NCBI GenBank assembly: GCA_002900995.3
Contig: CM035314.1
Location: forward strand, 1,426,263-1,490,262
From: Ganoderma boninense
Lineage: Eukaryota; Basidiomycota; Agaricomycetes; Polyporales; Polyporaceae
Reading direction: 5' to 3'
DNA length: 64,000 nt
Shown here: positions 41,848-54,365 of the stretch, one piece after another
Numbering within the stretch: the stretch's first letter is position 1
Layout: every line of letters starts with the position of its first letter
Notes under the pieces: generated by a model
Database searches by the model: none
Told to the model about the DNA's origin: nothing
Seen by the model: only the letters and a program-made list of their open reading frames with translations
Translations under genes and position numbers: made by a program

Positions 41848-42757
41848 TTAAGCATGTGCTACACTGTTCATGAACAAAATAAGTACAGGAAAATATTAGT
41901 AAGGACAAAGGAGGTACATACCCGACTTGCCAGGGAGAGGTAGGAGACAGGCAGAGACCCTCAGACTGCACGGGTTGGTTGGGTGGAAGGCACGCCGCAG
42001 CAGCAGCGGAAGCCACTTGGGCCTGGCATATGGCACAGCAATAAGCTAGTCAAATATATCGAACGTCTAAAGGAAAAGGAAACACACACGAGAGACATCC
42101 AGCAGTATTCGACTGGTTTAGCGGACATGTTTTCAAAGAAGAACCGGCACGTCCCGAAAGTCAGGGTTTGGGCATGGTACGCAGCGACCTCGAAGGTTGC
42201 AGCTACACGGAAACAATCAGCACGGAACTCGAACGGGATGAGGCACATCTCCAAGGGACCTGTCGGAGCACTGAGAAGACTTACCGATGGAGCCGTAGAA
42301 GATGCTAATTGCATCGACAATCGTCTGGCAGTCATCTGCATCCGGAGGAAGAGGGCCAACATTCGCGCAAGCATTGGTACCTGCATCAATAAAACGAAAA
42401 ACCACCTGTCAGTGCGTACAATGTAGAATCAACATATGAAACACCTAACAAGGCTCGTTACACACGCTTGGAGGAGCGGCGGCGGTGACGATGGCACTAC
42501 CGATGACCGCTTCACGCTTACTGACGGGCAGTCCGCAAGAAGCTGCCCAAATTCGACTCTCTTTTCCCCGACTTCAATGCAAGATGTGGATATGGTCTCT
42601 GCTCCAGCACAGAACGTAGGCTGGCGAGCTATTGTTTTGTACTTGTGAGCAACAAGCTGAAAAACAGGCTCGGTACCGACTCACGTATGATAGAGGCGTC
42701 GCTCGTCGTAGCAATAGTAGCAACAGAGAGAAGAGCAATGAATGAGATCTTCATCAT
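41848..42757 (-). CDS. Secreted Cys-rich protein of unknown function, tandem copy B
   Basis: Starts MMKISFIALLSVATIATTSD, a signal peptide (exon 42757-42685); the next exon begins at 42628 (PRQPTFCAGAETISTSC). Later exons carry LPPDADDCQTIVDAISIFYG, AQTLTFGTCRFFFENMSAKP with VEYCWMSL, and the C-terminal ACLPPNQPVQSEGLC and WQVG, with a final mini-exon giving VAHA and the stop at 41850-41848. Exon order and intron positions follow copies A and C. The middle exon borders were not all resolved. It lacks the Thr-rich insert of copy A. Function unknown. Confidence 0.72.
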
Positions 42758-42854
42758 GACCTATAACACGGAAGTGGGGCTAAAGGTCAGCCGGAACGGC
42801 GAGCGAGTTCCAGGGGGCATGTGGTAGCGGAAGGTCGCAACGCCCTTCCACAGG

Positions 42855-42863
42855 CTTTATAAG
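42855..42863 (-). promoter_or_regulatory. TATA box of secreted-protein copy B
   Basis: CTTATAAAG, about 100 nt before the ATG at 42757. Confidence 0.6.
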
Positions 42864-43391
42864 CCTGAAGGCTTCTGAGCATGGATGCCCGAGTCCTGCT
42901 ACTCGCTCCCTATAATTGAATGCTCAGGACATGCGAGATAAGCTCACAGAAGAAGACATCTCTTGCCTCTGAACGGAATGAACCACACCTTCACCTCGTT
43001 TGCCCGATCAGAAGGGCAGGTCGTTCTGTTCGTGCGGGACACATGTAACGAGATATGCCATCAGCGCCGTTGCAGGAATATTTTGGTTCCACTCACCGAT
43101 CTTCATATGGAAGAGATAAAACTATACTTTTGTGCGCACATACGAACCGCTCTGCTGAGGATTGATGTCTTGACATAGCGAGAAGCTCTGCCTCTGAAAC
43201 TCCACGGTCAGGGGCTGAAACGTCGTGCCAGACCATGACGCCGCGTTGAATGGATAACTTCGAAGCAAGCGCATCGAGGTCGATTCTAAAATGACATGCA
43301 ATACAATCTCTGGCAAATACATCAAGCGCTTAACAAAATGGTCGCATGTTCCGTTGCACCTCTGTCTTGGTCCAACGAGCGGTGGATGACT

Positions 43392-44312
43392 TCAAGAGTG
43401 TGCAGCGCTACACGTGGACGGGAAGTCAGCGCCATGAGTAGGAGGAGAGTACGAAGGGAAGATGACATACCCGACCTGCCAGAGAGCGTCTGGGGAAAGG
43501 CACAGGCCCTCGGAGTGGACAGGTTGAACGGGCGGGAAGCACGCCGAGCCGGCAGCAGAAGCGACTTGAGCCTATAACCGCATCATTAGTCAATCTCGAC
43601 CACAAGGCACTCCGATAACAAAGCGCCAAAACCCAAACCCATAATACTTACGAAAGAGAGCCAACAGTACTCAACGGAGTTAAGGGATAGGTTCTCGAAG
43701 AAGAAGCGGCACGTCCCGAACGTCAGCGTCTGGGCATGGTCCGCCTCGACCAGGAAAGTAGACGCTAAGGATGCGCATGAGGAGGAGGCGAAACGTTGAC
43801 AGACCGTATAAGTATTCGAGACGTACAGATAGAGCCGTTGAGGATAGTGATCGCATCGACGATGATCTGGCAATCGTCTGTGACCGGAGGAAGAGGCCCG
43901 CTGTCTGCGCAGACATTCTCGCCTGCAAAAGCCGCATTTGTTGAAGGATTTGCCAGTCAGCCACCACAGTGTAAAGGTTATAGGAGGAGGTCTACTGACA
44001 AAGCTCCCCACACACGTTCGGGGTGGGCGCTGGGGTAGCGACGACGGTGCTAGTTGCCACCTGACGCTTGTTCGCGGGAGGTCCGCAGGAGAGCTTCGCA
44101 AGCTCGACGGTCTTGCCCCCGACCTCGATGGATGACGTGGACACAGTCGTAGCCCCAATGCAGAAAGAGGAGTCACGAGCTATGAGGTTGTGCTCGTCAG
44201 TCAAAGGTGAAAACGCTCGCCTTCTGGTGAGAGACTTACGGAGAAGAGAAGCGTGGCTCGTGGCAGCAACAGCAACGGCAGTGAGAAGTGCGGCGAAAGC
44301 GGTCTTCATCAT
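43392..44312 (-). CDS. Secreted Cys-rich protein of unknown function, tandem copy C
   Basis: Starts MMKTAFAALLTAVAVAATSH, a signal peptide. Then SSFCIGATTVSTSSIEVGGK, VELAKLSCGPPANKRQ, NVCGELC, an exon with CADSGPLPPVTDDCQIIVDA and ITILNGSI, an exon with AQTLTFGTCRFFFENLSLN and VEYCWLSF, and QVASAAGSACFPPVQPVHSE followed by GLC and WQVG. A last mini-exon gives AAHS and the stop (43394-43392). Six or more conserved Cys suggest disulfides. The KR site after GPPAN (KRQ) may be a Kex2-type cleavage site, also weakly present in copy B. The most compact and cleanest member of the array. Confidence 0.75.
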
Positions 44313-47300
44313 TAGGTATGGGTGAAGTGAGGAGGGTTCAGGTAGTTCGAGAGAGAATTGTAGTAGTGCTCTGAGGGAAGTGTCACCTGTTGCACGTTTT
44401 ATAGGTCCAAAGGCCCTTGAACATGAACGCCCAGGCTCGGCAATATTGTCCAGAACTCGGCTCGGACCTTCCAATGCTCGGATGTTCGAGGCGTCAGATT
44501 CAGGCGTATAGACACGATATCCAATGCCTAGAAAGAGCCGGGCGACGTGTTCGTTCAGCCCGATCAAGGCACACCTGTTCGGCCTCTGCGAAAGCAGGGA
44601 GAACAACGGGAAGATAGTCGCCGTAAGGTACACCGTCGGATACACGGTACCTGGGTCCCTGCAGGCTTAGGACTGGGTAAGTTGGTTAAGAATATTTTAT
44701 TCACTAGACCTCAGCGTTCAGCCTTACATGTTTGGCTCCAAATGCATGAAATATCATGATCAAGAACTGAAGAGACGCGGAGAGCTTTGCGGTGTCGAAG
44801 TCAGCACCTTGTGTACCGGAGGGAGCCTCGCACTGCCAACGAGCAGCCGGCCGTAGACGTGACTGCAAGTGCCTTGATCCACTTCCGATGTGCTGCGGGA
44901 CGTGCTCACAGAAGTCAGAGCTCCACGCCGGCGTGAGAGGGGAAGTGAAGGGACAATGCGACAGAGCCGGGGCTGACTTGATTGCGGCGAGGGACACGCC
45001 GCGCCGCCCAAAGCAAGTCTCTGAAAAAGTACGACCATTGAGGCCGAGGAGTGTTTCAGCTGGATAGAGAAGAACTATCGGACGCCGACGGAAACCTACG
45101 GAAGAGAACGCAGATGATAAAAGTTGCATTGAGCATCTGCCTGGGGTTGCTTCTTGATGTCGAGGGAGATCTAGGCATTCTTCAAGCGGGATTGTACGTT
45201 CGCAGACCGGGGGCGTATGACGGCTCTACAAAGGACACACAGCATGGATGACCTCCCATGCGCGTACCACGGAACAAGTGTGAGTGATTCATTACTAGTC
45301 ATCGCTTTGGAAGGACGCACAGGACGTTAAGCTGGGGCTGGAGGGGGCTGTTCGTTCCTCGGGCCAGTCGATGCTGGACCAAGTGATTGGCATTTGTGAT
45401 AGTTGGGCCGCCTTCTGGGCGTGGCCCTCCGGAAGCCGTATGACCGGCCGTGGACGGAACGCGGTGGAGATGAGTGGAAGACAAGAGAGCGGCAGCAGAT
45501 GCGGACTATACACGGCGAGTTCGGACGGACGTCGGGCGCTTGGAACGACGGGGCGTGAGTGGCTGGGATCAAGCTGGGAATGAGATGAAGGCACCGCGAG
45601 TGGCTTGTGCGAGTACAAGAGCTCCCATTCCTCGCCTGGAGAAAATCAAGGCGGCCAAAACAAAAATATGGACTTCCTCTCCAGCAAGAGGCGCGGGGAG
45701 TTGGTAGAAGGAGGAGAAAGCGTCAGGAGACAAATAGGCAGATGGCATGCCAGCGGGGTCGGAGGTACACTGGGCCTCGTTGCTGTACCACTCAGAGTCA
45801 ATGCGTGGGCACAAAAAGTACACGGAAGGAATACACCCGCCAAGAATACACGCGTGCATTCGCCCGTCTGGCAAGCTGCCTTCTGCGCTGGTAATGCGAA
45901 GTCCGCACAGAAGTAAATAGAAACATTTGTACTCAGACTCAGTCGGACGGGCCAGCCTCGAACCTGCAACTTGGCAAGATGATCACCCCTACCAAGCTTC
46001 ATAACAATGGAGGACCCGCGTATTCAGGCCGTGGTTTCCAGTCCGCTCGAATGCTCGGGCGGCAAGACCTCGAATAGGTGGCCGCCGAATGTTGGTCAAT
46101 AATTAGTGTAGTCTCCCGAGGCTGAACCTGGCTGAACGCATACTGCAGCCAATTGCAATCATTGATGGCAGCCCTGCCGAAACGATGATGGCGCAAAACA
46201 GAATGGTTGACATTGACAATTTGAGAAACTGCCTTCAGAGGGTAAGTGTCACTGTGTCCGGGTAGGCCGTGGCCGTAAAAACGCATCGGCCGGTGAGCGG
46301 ATGACTCATGAGGGAAGACATTCCATGACACACGGAGTGCGTGGTGACGCAACGCACGTTGCTGGGGCTGACGAGGTGAGAAATCGGAGGTAAGAGCGTT
46401 GTTCCGGCGGGACGTGCGAGTTGGGGGAGAAAGATTTAGAGGTGGGGTAACGTGTGTTGGCTTGGGGAGTCGCGGTGAGGTCATGAGTGAAAAGAAGGAG
46501 AAGAGAAAGAAGAGAAGACAATCTTCTATAGTAAAGCATGATAACAAGCGCCCTTTTAATTACTATTTTAGGCAGGTGCATGTATCGGAGGCCCGACCAA
46601 AGCCGACGAGGGAAACTCAGGGAGCGACTCTGACTCGAGATACTGCCTAATAGGTGCATCCTATACATGTGCAATGACGCTTTTCATCCAATCATCCAAA
46701 TCCTTCGTTCTAAGACTCGAGTGTAGGACGAGGCGTTGGCCCACGGATTGAGGCCGAAGCGCTCAGATAGTGCTTTTGACGCCGAACAGACCGGGCGACG
46801 GGTTGTGGACGCGGTCAAGCCTCTACTCTGACCACGACTCCCCACAGCTGCGACTTCCCCTCTGCCGCCCTCTTCCTGTCTGCTGGCCTTCTCTTCATAT
46901 ATATATATTTCTCTCTTTCCTCAGGCTAGCTGTCTTTGCTATGAACTTTGACGGTACGCTCACGCCTCAAACGCACTGCACGAGCGCCACGTTGACGCGG
47001 ACCCGGTTCAGCAGAAAGACACAGGTCATCCCCATCAAATAGGCGGTTCTTGACGCTTTTATGAGGAGCACAGAAGACTGAAATATGACTTTGCAAGGAG
47101 AATCAGGGTTGACTCGGGTCTGGCGTCCAGAGGGTATGTTCGAGTGTCATCTCTACACGTCTGACTCTGATGCACAACGCGGCGTGATGCCGTACATCAT
47201 ACATTTACCACCCTTAGACAAGCAGAAACCTGTCATTGCGGCATTAGTGGCTTATTTGTCCATGACGTGTGACGAGCAACATTCCTAGCCAGTGGCACTC

Positions 47301-48980
47301 CTGCAGCGCAACTCCGCACCCGCGGGCCGCCACATGCGCCATATCATGCATGCGACTTCAATGAACGGTGAGTCATCTGTGTCATATACTGGTACCTACC
47401 GTGTTGTGTATGCGCTAGATTCTTATACACATGCTGTAGTGGTCAATGGGGCGGTAATACCGGAGGACGTATTCATGCCGAAAGGACAGCTGGTCAGGCA
47501 ATTGCGGAATGGAAGAGAAAGGTGAGCCAATGACCAAGTAACAGGTTACGATATGGTCGATCCGGAGGGCAGCGTTTAAGCTTGGAGTCACTGAGGTACG
47601 CCCACCTTTTGAAGCGCGCCTCCACATGAACTTCACGACCTACTCCAGGTTGGAGTGCCCAAGTTCTTCAGGCGGTGCGTTCTCTACACAGTTCTCTGAC
47701 GCTGCCACCTTGGAAAGTGCAGGGCCACTCACTGTTCACAGATTCCAGAAGGGCACGGCGCATTGAGGGCGGGCGACAGCCCGGCCGATGTGCGCAGTGA
47801 GTGTTGGTTAAGCGGTGGTCACTGAAGTCGTGTTGAGGCTCGACGTCGCACGCATGTCGGTGTTATATACTCTGTTTCAAGTCTCGACCCTCCACCTCCT
47901 GGACAGATGCTATTGTATGTAGCAAATAAGTTGTAAATCCAATTGAGATGCCTACGCCTGTCAGCCCGAAAACTCCCTTTCCGGGGCAATGGCACGGGAA
48001 ACTGCTAGTTGAATTGAAAGCATGACCGCGTTGGGGGGGACTGACGGGGTCGGTATGGCAGTCGCTGACAGGGCCGAGAATGAAGCGAGTGAAAAGCGCA
48101 TGGACTGACCGTGTCCTTGATGAAAGTCGAGGCTGAACTGAGGGAGGCTGGCGGGTACGAGCGTAGGCCAGACTTGGGGGGTATGGATGCCTGGTGGGAG
48201 CGAAAGGGGAAGGACCCCGTGGGGAAAGCGACGAGTGGCCCAGGACGGCAGGACAAGGGGAGCTGGTGCAGGTGTCGGGACCCGTTTCCCATAAGGGGTT
48301 GGAAAATAGAAGAAAAACAAGATGGGGTGAAGGGAGGGATTAAGCAACAAGCCGTGTTCGAAGTTGGGGGTACTGGATGGCACTAGCACTGGTTGAATAA
48401 TTGTATATGCCATCATAGTGACGACGACAAGGAGCGAGGAATATCAGGAGCGTGTGCATGTGAGCGATCGGTGAAGGCAGGGAATGGAAGACGTGTAAGT
48501 ACACAGACCATGCCAGGGCGAGGGCGGTTGACGTTGATTGACGAGCGGGGCGTCATGTGCATCGGGCGAGGCAGGTCCCCACACCCGGGCGCAGTCCAAA
48601 CGGGAGGATGGACGGTGCGCAGGAGCTTGAAGACTGGGGAGAGCAACACGCAGGGAGCATGTCATTGAGAGGGAGCTGCTTGTGCCCGCAGCCTTCTCAA
48701 GCGCGACGGTGGACGAGAATGGGCGGCCGGCATTTCGAGCCGAAAGAGGGCCAGTCACGGGACGCAGCGCCGGCAAAGGCCGAGTGGGCCTGGTGGGGTC
48801 ACGGTTCGAGTCGGGGTCAGCTTCCCCTCGCCAGTCTCGCGCTCACCTCCAACGTCGCCCCCAAAGCCGCGTCGACCTCCGCCTTCACCCCGCCCCCTCC
48901 TCCTCCCGACTCCCAAGTCTCCCTCGCCCCGCCTCCCGACGCGTCCCCCCACTCTCCCTCTTCCCAATCCTTCCTCTACC
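44313..48980. other. 4.7 kb without a recognisable gene; TATA box of copy C at its left end
   Basis: TATAAAAC (minus, 44397-44404) serves copy C. An (AT)n tract is at about 46897-46908. Open pieces near 46940-47130 and 47292-47525 (for example RHMRHIMHATSMNGESS) have intron-like borders, but I could not assemble or identify a protein. Both strands otherwise carry only short frames. Confidence 0.5.
44397..44404 (-). promoter_or_regulatory. TATA box of secreted-protein copy C
   Basis: TATAAAAC, about 90 nt before the ATG at 44312. Confidence 0.65.
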
Positions 48981-50491
48981 ATGGACGCTTTCACTTTCGG
49001 CGGAAAGTACAGGCTCGAGGAGGAGATCGCTATTGGTGGTTGTGGTCTGTCCTTTTCTCCCTCATTCCTCCCCTTCTCTCCCTCACCACCATCCCCTCCT
49101 CTCGCTTTCCCTCCAGGTACCGTCTTTCAGGGTGTCCATACCGTCGCTGGCAAGGAAGTCGCCATCAAGCTCGAGCCTGCCATCGCAAAGTCCTCCCCCC
49201 TCAAGCAGGAGAGCAAGATCTACAAGACCCTCATGGGTGGCCCCGGCGTCCCCTGGATAAACTGGTCCGGAAAACAGGGCGACTACAATGTCATGGTCAT
49301 CGACCTTCTCGGTCCCTCTCTCGAAGACCTTTTTCGCATGTGCAACAGGCACTTCTCCCTCAAGACCATTCTCATGCTCGCAGACCAACTCGTGAGTCTT
49401 TTTCCCTTCCACATCCCCTCCCCATCGTCATCCGCTATCCCCTCTTCCATATCCTCGCCTGCTTCTCCCAAATTCCCCGTCCGGAACTCCATCCCATCCA
49501 CTCCGCCACCGATGACGCACCTCCGAGCTTGTTCAAGTGATCGGCGCTCTTACCCTCCCACACCTCTTCCATCCCTCCCAGTCCTCCCAGCCTTCTCTTC
49601 TGCCCTCCCTGCTCAATGCTTTGCTTTGTACCACTCTTTTCATCTCCCAACTGCGCCACTGCTTCCACATCTGTCGCCACTCCAGACAGATCCACGCACG
49701 CTCATCTCCGGTCTCTACCTGCTCCGCATGCATTCCGCCCCTTCCTCTGCCTTACTGACTTCTCTTGGCCTCAGATCACCCGCATCGAGTACATCCACTC
49801 TCGCGACTTTGTTCACCGCGATATCAAGCCAGCAAACTTCGTCGTGCCCAAACGAGTAGAGTCGGGATGCGAAGACTACGTCGTCAATGTCATCGACTTC
49901 GGTCTCGCCAAAAAGTTCCGCGATCCTCGAACCGGTGCCCACATCCCCTACCATCAGGACGATCATCATGGTGTGGGCACCTGTCTCTTTGCCGCAATTA
50001 ACACCCACCTCGGCGTCGAGTGCTCCCGCCGAGACGACCTTGAGGCCCTCGCCTACATGCTCATCTACTTCCTCCGTGGCACCCTGCCCTGGCGCAAGGT
50101 CAAGGGCTCGTCCGTCTCCGAGACTTGGGACCTCATCCGCGACAAAAAGCTTGAGACCGAGGCCGTGCTCACTGTCGGCCTTCCTCCCGAGTTCGACATC
50201 TTCTACAAGTACGTCCGTGGGCTCGAGTTCGACGACCTTCCCGACTACGATGGCCTCCGCACGCTCTTCCGTGGGCTCGCAGACCGTCAGAACATCGAGT
50301 ACGACGGCGTCTTTGATTGGTGCGTCGCGCGCCCGGGCGGTCGTGCGGACGAGGGCCCGGTCGAGCCCACCCGCAAGCGCCAGCGTGTGTGCCGGAGCTG
50401 CTCCGCCTGTGCGGCGGCAGCTGAGCGCGCTGCGAACCTCGCTGCAACGCAGGCAGCGCGGGCAGCCTCGCGGAGGAAGCCCAGTGCGTAG
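48981..50491 (+). CDS. Divergent casein kinase 1 family protein kinase
   Basis: Three exons: 48981-49044, 49117-49391, 49775-50491; 351 residues. Ser/Thr kinase of the CK1 family: VAIKLEP (Lys of the ATP site), [20 protein letters not shown], the catalytic loop [33 protein letters not shown], and the CK1-type [20 protein letters not shown]. Two departures stand out. The glycine loop reads IGGCGTVFQG instead of the usual GSGSFG type. The activation segment reads [13 protein letters not shown], where canonical CK1 has TGTARYASINTH, so the anion-binding Arg is missing. The tail is Cys/Ala/Arg-rich ([17 protein letters not shown]) with no prenylation motif. The second intron (383 nt) is long for this locus. 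Probably a lineage-specific paralogue, not the conserved Hhp1-type kinase. Confidence 0.9.
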
Positions 50492-51802
50492 TGGTGGTGC
50501 CGGGCGGGGTGCGTGTGTGTTTGAGGACCCTCGGAAGCTGGATCGTAAGTTCAATTCTTTCGTTCCGCATGCCCCGAGCCCCCGATCGTTGCTAACGCGT
50601 TGAGGACCAGCAGGCTTCCGTGTTTGAACTTTAAACGGCGCAAATGCCCCGGCGGCCAGGCGAGGGACGAGATGCATGGTGGTGGCGGCGCTCCGCTTGT
50701 GTATATGCAACAACAACGCAACTGCAACTCGGACCGTGATGAGCGGCACGCCACCCACTTCTCTCTCTCGGTTTAATAATTGGAAGAAGACATGCAGATT
50801 CGGGGCGTGACCTGCCTGCTGGCCACCGGACTCTAATGTGGTTCAGCCTCGATCGCGCGGCGGTGGCGTGCTCCTACCGTAGCGATCCTGTCCTGGGTTG
50901 GTCGGTGTGGCGACCGTGTATATATTTTGCCACGAAGGTGCGTCCAGTGTCCATAGCTCTCCCCCAATCCTAACAGAAGGAAGCTGACGAAGTCGTGCGC
51001 TGATGAAACGTCGTGCGTCGTCGCAGCTTCAGCCCACCGTGCCCCAATCCTTGCCCTGCCGCCCGCGAACCCCACCCAATATCTGCGCTCTCCGCAACTC
51101 AGGAGAGATGTGCCCATTTCTGTTGTGCGACTAAGTTACGGGTATTGTATTTGTATATTTGTATTGTCGGGCCTACATACATATATTACGTGCCTCCTGC
51201 CCCCATCCCACTGATTCGTCGAATACTTGACTTGACATGGTACGCCACTCCCAGCCAGTGCAGATTATTATGCCAGACGCATATGCCTCACACCCGTATG
51301 CCGGTCCGCCGGTTCCATCCCCCCATCCCCATCGTCCTGTCCAATATGTCAGCTCGCGAATATGGTATCCTATGCGTATGCGTCTATGGCCCTCCAGTCC
51401 TTCTTTCCTCTGTCGCTCGTTCGTTCTCTCTGGGGTTACGAACTGGAACTTTTTTGGATGTAGATTATTAAGGTATATAGTTCTAATAATTTGCTGTTTT
51501 CTTGGGATTTTCAAAATATAGGGTATGGACCAGACGTGGGACGGGCTGAGGGGTATATGAAAGCGACTGGCGAGTGTAGCCAAATAAATATGAAGGCGTT
51601 TCGTAGGGTTTGAGTGCGCGCGCCTGGCATACTCGAGCCACCAACTGAGACTGCTCCATCTGCCTTGACCTGGACGCGTTCAACTTCCTCCGCCTGTCTC
51701 CATCCCCTCATCCGAGAACAGTGAACTAGTCCTTGGTGCCCACTTGCGCACGGAACGCGTACCGACCACATCCAGCCCCTACTACTACCTCCCCTCAACA
51801 CC
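50492..51802. other. Intergenic; nothing recognised
   Basis: 1.3 kb between the CK1 and Eaf3 genes with only short frames on either strand. TATA-like TATATATTTTG near 50920 is not tied to a gene. Confidence 0.5.
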
Positions 51803-53322
51803 ATGTCTGCACAGACATTCACCGCCAACGAGCGGGTGCTCTGCTACCACGGGCCCCTCATCTACGAAGCCAAGGTCCTCAAGGCGGAGACGTGGGACGA
51901 GAGCACAACCCAGACCGGCGTCGTGGGCCCGCACTACTACGTCCACTACAAGGGCTGGAAGCAGACGTGCGTCCCCCTTGTTCTCAATTCACTTGTCATG
52001 CGCCCCCGCTGACCTGCCCGCCCATCTTCTGTCTCTCTGTCTCTGCGCCCGCATCTAAATTTACTCTCGGACTCCGGGTCTCCCTCACCCCTGTTGTCGT
52101 ACGGCGGCGCCGGGCGACGGACGACAGGTGGGACGAGTGGGTCGACGCGTCGCGCCTGCTCAAGTTCAACGAGACGAACATCCAGCTGCAGAAGGCGCTC
52201 CAGTCGCAGTCCCAGGCCGCCCAGGCCGCGCACGCCAGCTCCAGCAAGGCAAAGGCCCACGCCACCAAAGACGGCGCGGGCGCGGGCGGCAGGGCAGGCG
52301 CAGCGGGCAGCCGCAAGGACGGCACGCGGGGGACGAAGAGAGGCAGGGAAGAGGTGAGTGTGTGGCTTTTGCTGCTTCGATTTTCCCTCTTTCCGACGAG
52401 GCGGAGGATCGGGGCGAGGAGAAGGGGAAGGGGGTGAAGAGGTGATGCGCTTGTGGGGAGGACGGAGCGGGGACGGCGTTTGGGGGCTTGGATTTATTGA
52501 GACGGCAGCTGAGCGGGCTCGGGTTTGTTGCAGGACGAGGGGATGCGGAAGCCCGAGATGAAGCTCAGCGTTCCGGAGCCGCTGAAGGTGCTGCTAGTCG
52601 ACGACTGGGAGGCTGTCACGAAGAATAACCAGGTGCGCGTTTTGGCTTCGACTATCATCATGTGTTGGCTCACGTTGGGAATGGTCGTAGCTCGTCGGTC
52701 TGCCCAGGAAACCGAACGTGGTTGAGCTGTTGGACGAGTTTAAAGCATACGTTCTCTCGCAAGCGAGTTCCACACAGTGCGTCGCGGAGGTCTCGTCGTT
52801 TTGCAGCCAACATTCTGACGTGTTCCCCTTCCGTCAGATTAAAAGACCCCAAAGTGTTGCTGCTCCCGACTATCGTTGCTGGGCTGCATACATATTTCGA
52901 CCGTGCGCTCGGTGCGAATCTTCTCTACAGATTTGAGCGGCCGCAGTACGCGGAAATCCGCAAAAAGTACGTGACGGGTCCAACGGTGAAGGTCGGCCAG
53001 GAGAAAGAGATGAGCGCAATATATGGCGCCGAACATTTCCTCCGAATGCTCGGTACGTGTCGTAGAAGATTACAGCGAAGGCCTGGTCTGACTGGACACC
53101 CAGTGAGCCTGCCACAGATGGTCGCGAGCTCGTCCATGGACGGAGAATCGGTTGCGTTGTTGAGAGATTATGTGAACGAGTTGCTACAGTGCGTGCCATC
53201 AAAAGTGGTGAGATTCGGATGCTGACGATGCTTGCAGGTGGATGGTGAAGGAGAAGAATCGGATATTTGTGCCGGAATACGAAAGCGCAAGTATTGCATA
53301 CCAAAACATCTCGCGGTCATGA
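51803..53322 (+). CDS. EAF3: Eaf3/MRG15 chromodomain protein, NuA4 and Rpd3S subunit
   Basis: Seven exons: 51803-51966, 52128-52353, 52534-52632, 52691-52776, 52838-53052, 53104-53188, 53238-53322; 319 residues. The N-terminal chromodomain (NERVLCYHGPLIYEAKVL, HYYVHYKGWKQTWDEWVD) reads H3K36 methylation. A linker rich in Ala, Gly and Lys, ending KRGREE, is followed by the MRG domain (PEPLKVLLVDDWEAVTKNNQ, LPRKPNVVELLDEF, LLYRFERPQYAEI, YGAEHFLRML). The end is VPEYESASIAYQNISRS. In yeast the protein recruits NuA4 acetyltransferase and the Rpd3S deacetylase to chromatin. Nuclear. Confidence 0.95.
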
Positions 53323-53573
53323 TGTCGACTCGGTGCAGTCTTGGATGTATGTGTATATTGCCTGCGTTTTGTCCTGTGCTCGTCATGTATCATATTTTGG
53401 GATCGACTCTGAGAAATGTCCTCTGCGATCTGGTTCCTCCAGGCGCCACCATGGGCGGACCCAGTGACGTCACGACGAGGAGGCTCTTAAGTAGCCAGCG
53501 TCGCTCACGGCTGTCCGCTCCATCACGTTTGCACAACTGTACACCCGAACGCACTTGCTGCACGCTGAACAAC

Positions 53574-54365
53574 ATGGCTTCATTACTCGCTGGTGCCACC
53601 AAGACTGCACACCACTTGGCGACGTCGCTGCTGAGTGCTGCAGAGGTCAAGGTCGGCTCGACAATCCCTATCAAGGTCCCTGTTAAGGAGGATGCGGCAG
53701 ACAAGACTTTGACATTTGAGAGCATCAAGGGAAAGAATGTCTTTGTACGTCGTCTCCGCCGCCGTAGCGTTGCTTAAGGTCACTCATAGACACCCCCTTC
53801 CATTCCGTAGGTCGGTGTCCCCGGAGCGTTCACAGGGACATGCAGCGAGCAGGTGCCTCAATACATCAAGGCATACGAGGAGTTCAAGCAGCGAGGCGTG
53901 GACAATATCTACATTGTGATGGTCAACGATGTGTTCGTCGCCAAGTGAGTTGAACATTTGCTGTGTACCGAGGTGTGCGGACTCATGCGGTTGCTTTCCC
54001 AGAGCCTGGAAGGAGCAGCTTGGCCCCAACTCTCGTGCGTACCTTTTGGGAGAGAATGTCTACATTTGATTGGAACGACCTCAACTCATCGCCATCCAGC
54101 TGCCCACTTCATTGCAGACGACCAAGGTGCATTCACAGGGGCCCTTGGTATGCTGTTTGATGCATCCAATTTGTTGGGCGCCCCGCGCTCAAAGGTATGC
54201 ACTCCAACTTTCGAAATAGCATACTGTCGGCTAACAACTGTTTCATGGGCGTTGCAGCGGTACGTTTTAGTGACCGAAAACGATGTTATCACCCACCTGG
54301 CTGTGGAGCCTGACCCCGGTCATATCACTGTCACTCGTGCAGAGAATATCTTGCCCTGGCTCTGA
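53574..54365 (+). CDS. Peroxiredoxin, Prx5/Ahp1 type
   Basis: Five exons: 53574-53744, 53811-53944, 54003-54034, 54100-54194, 54258-54365; 179 residues. Thiol-dependent peroxidase. The peroxidatic Cys lies in VPGAFTGTCSEQVP, the family signature, where the second Thr usually sits in PGAFTPTCS. Further blocks are NIYIVMVNDVFVAKAWKEQL, FIADDQGAFTGALGM and RYVLVTENDVITHLAVEP. The N-terminus (MASLLAGATKTAHHLATSLL) is about 20 residues longer than cytosolic Ahp1 and could be a weak mitochondrial presequence. No SKL-type peroxisomal end (it ends LPWL). Convergent with the EF-G1 gene. Confidence 0.93.

Noticed and set aside
49715..50758. Minus-strand 347-residue frame opposite casein kinase 1.
   Set aside because: Antisense of a GC-rich coding exon; no domain, while the plus strand carries all kinase motifs.
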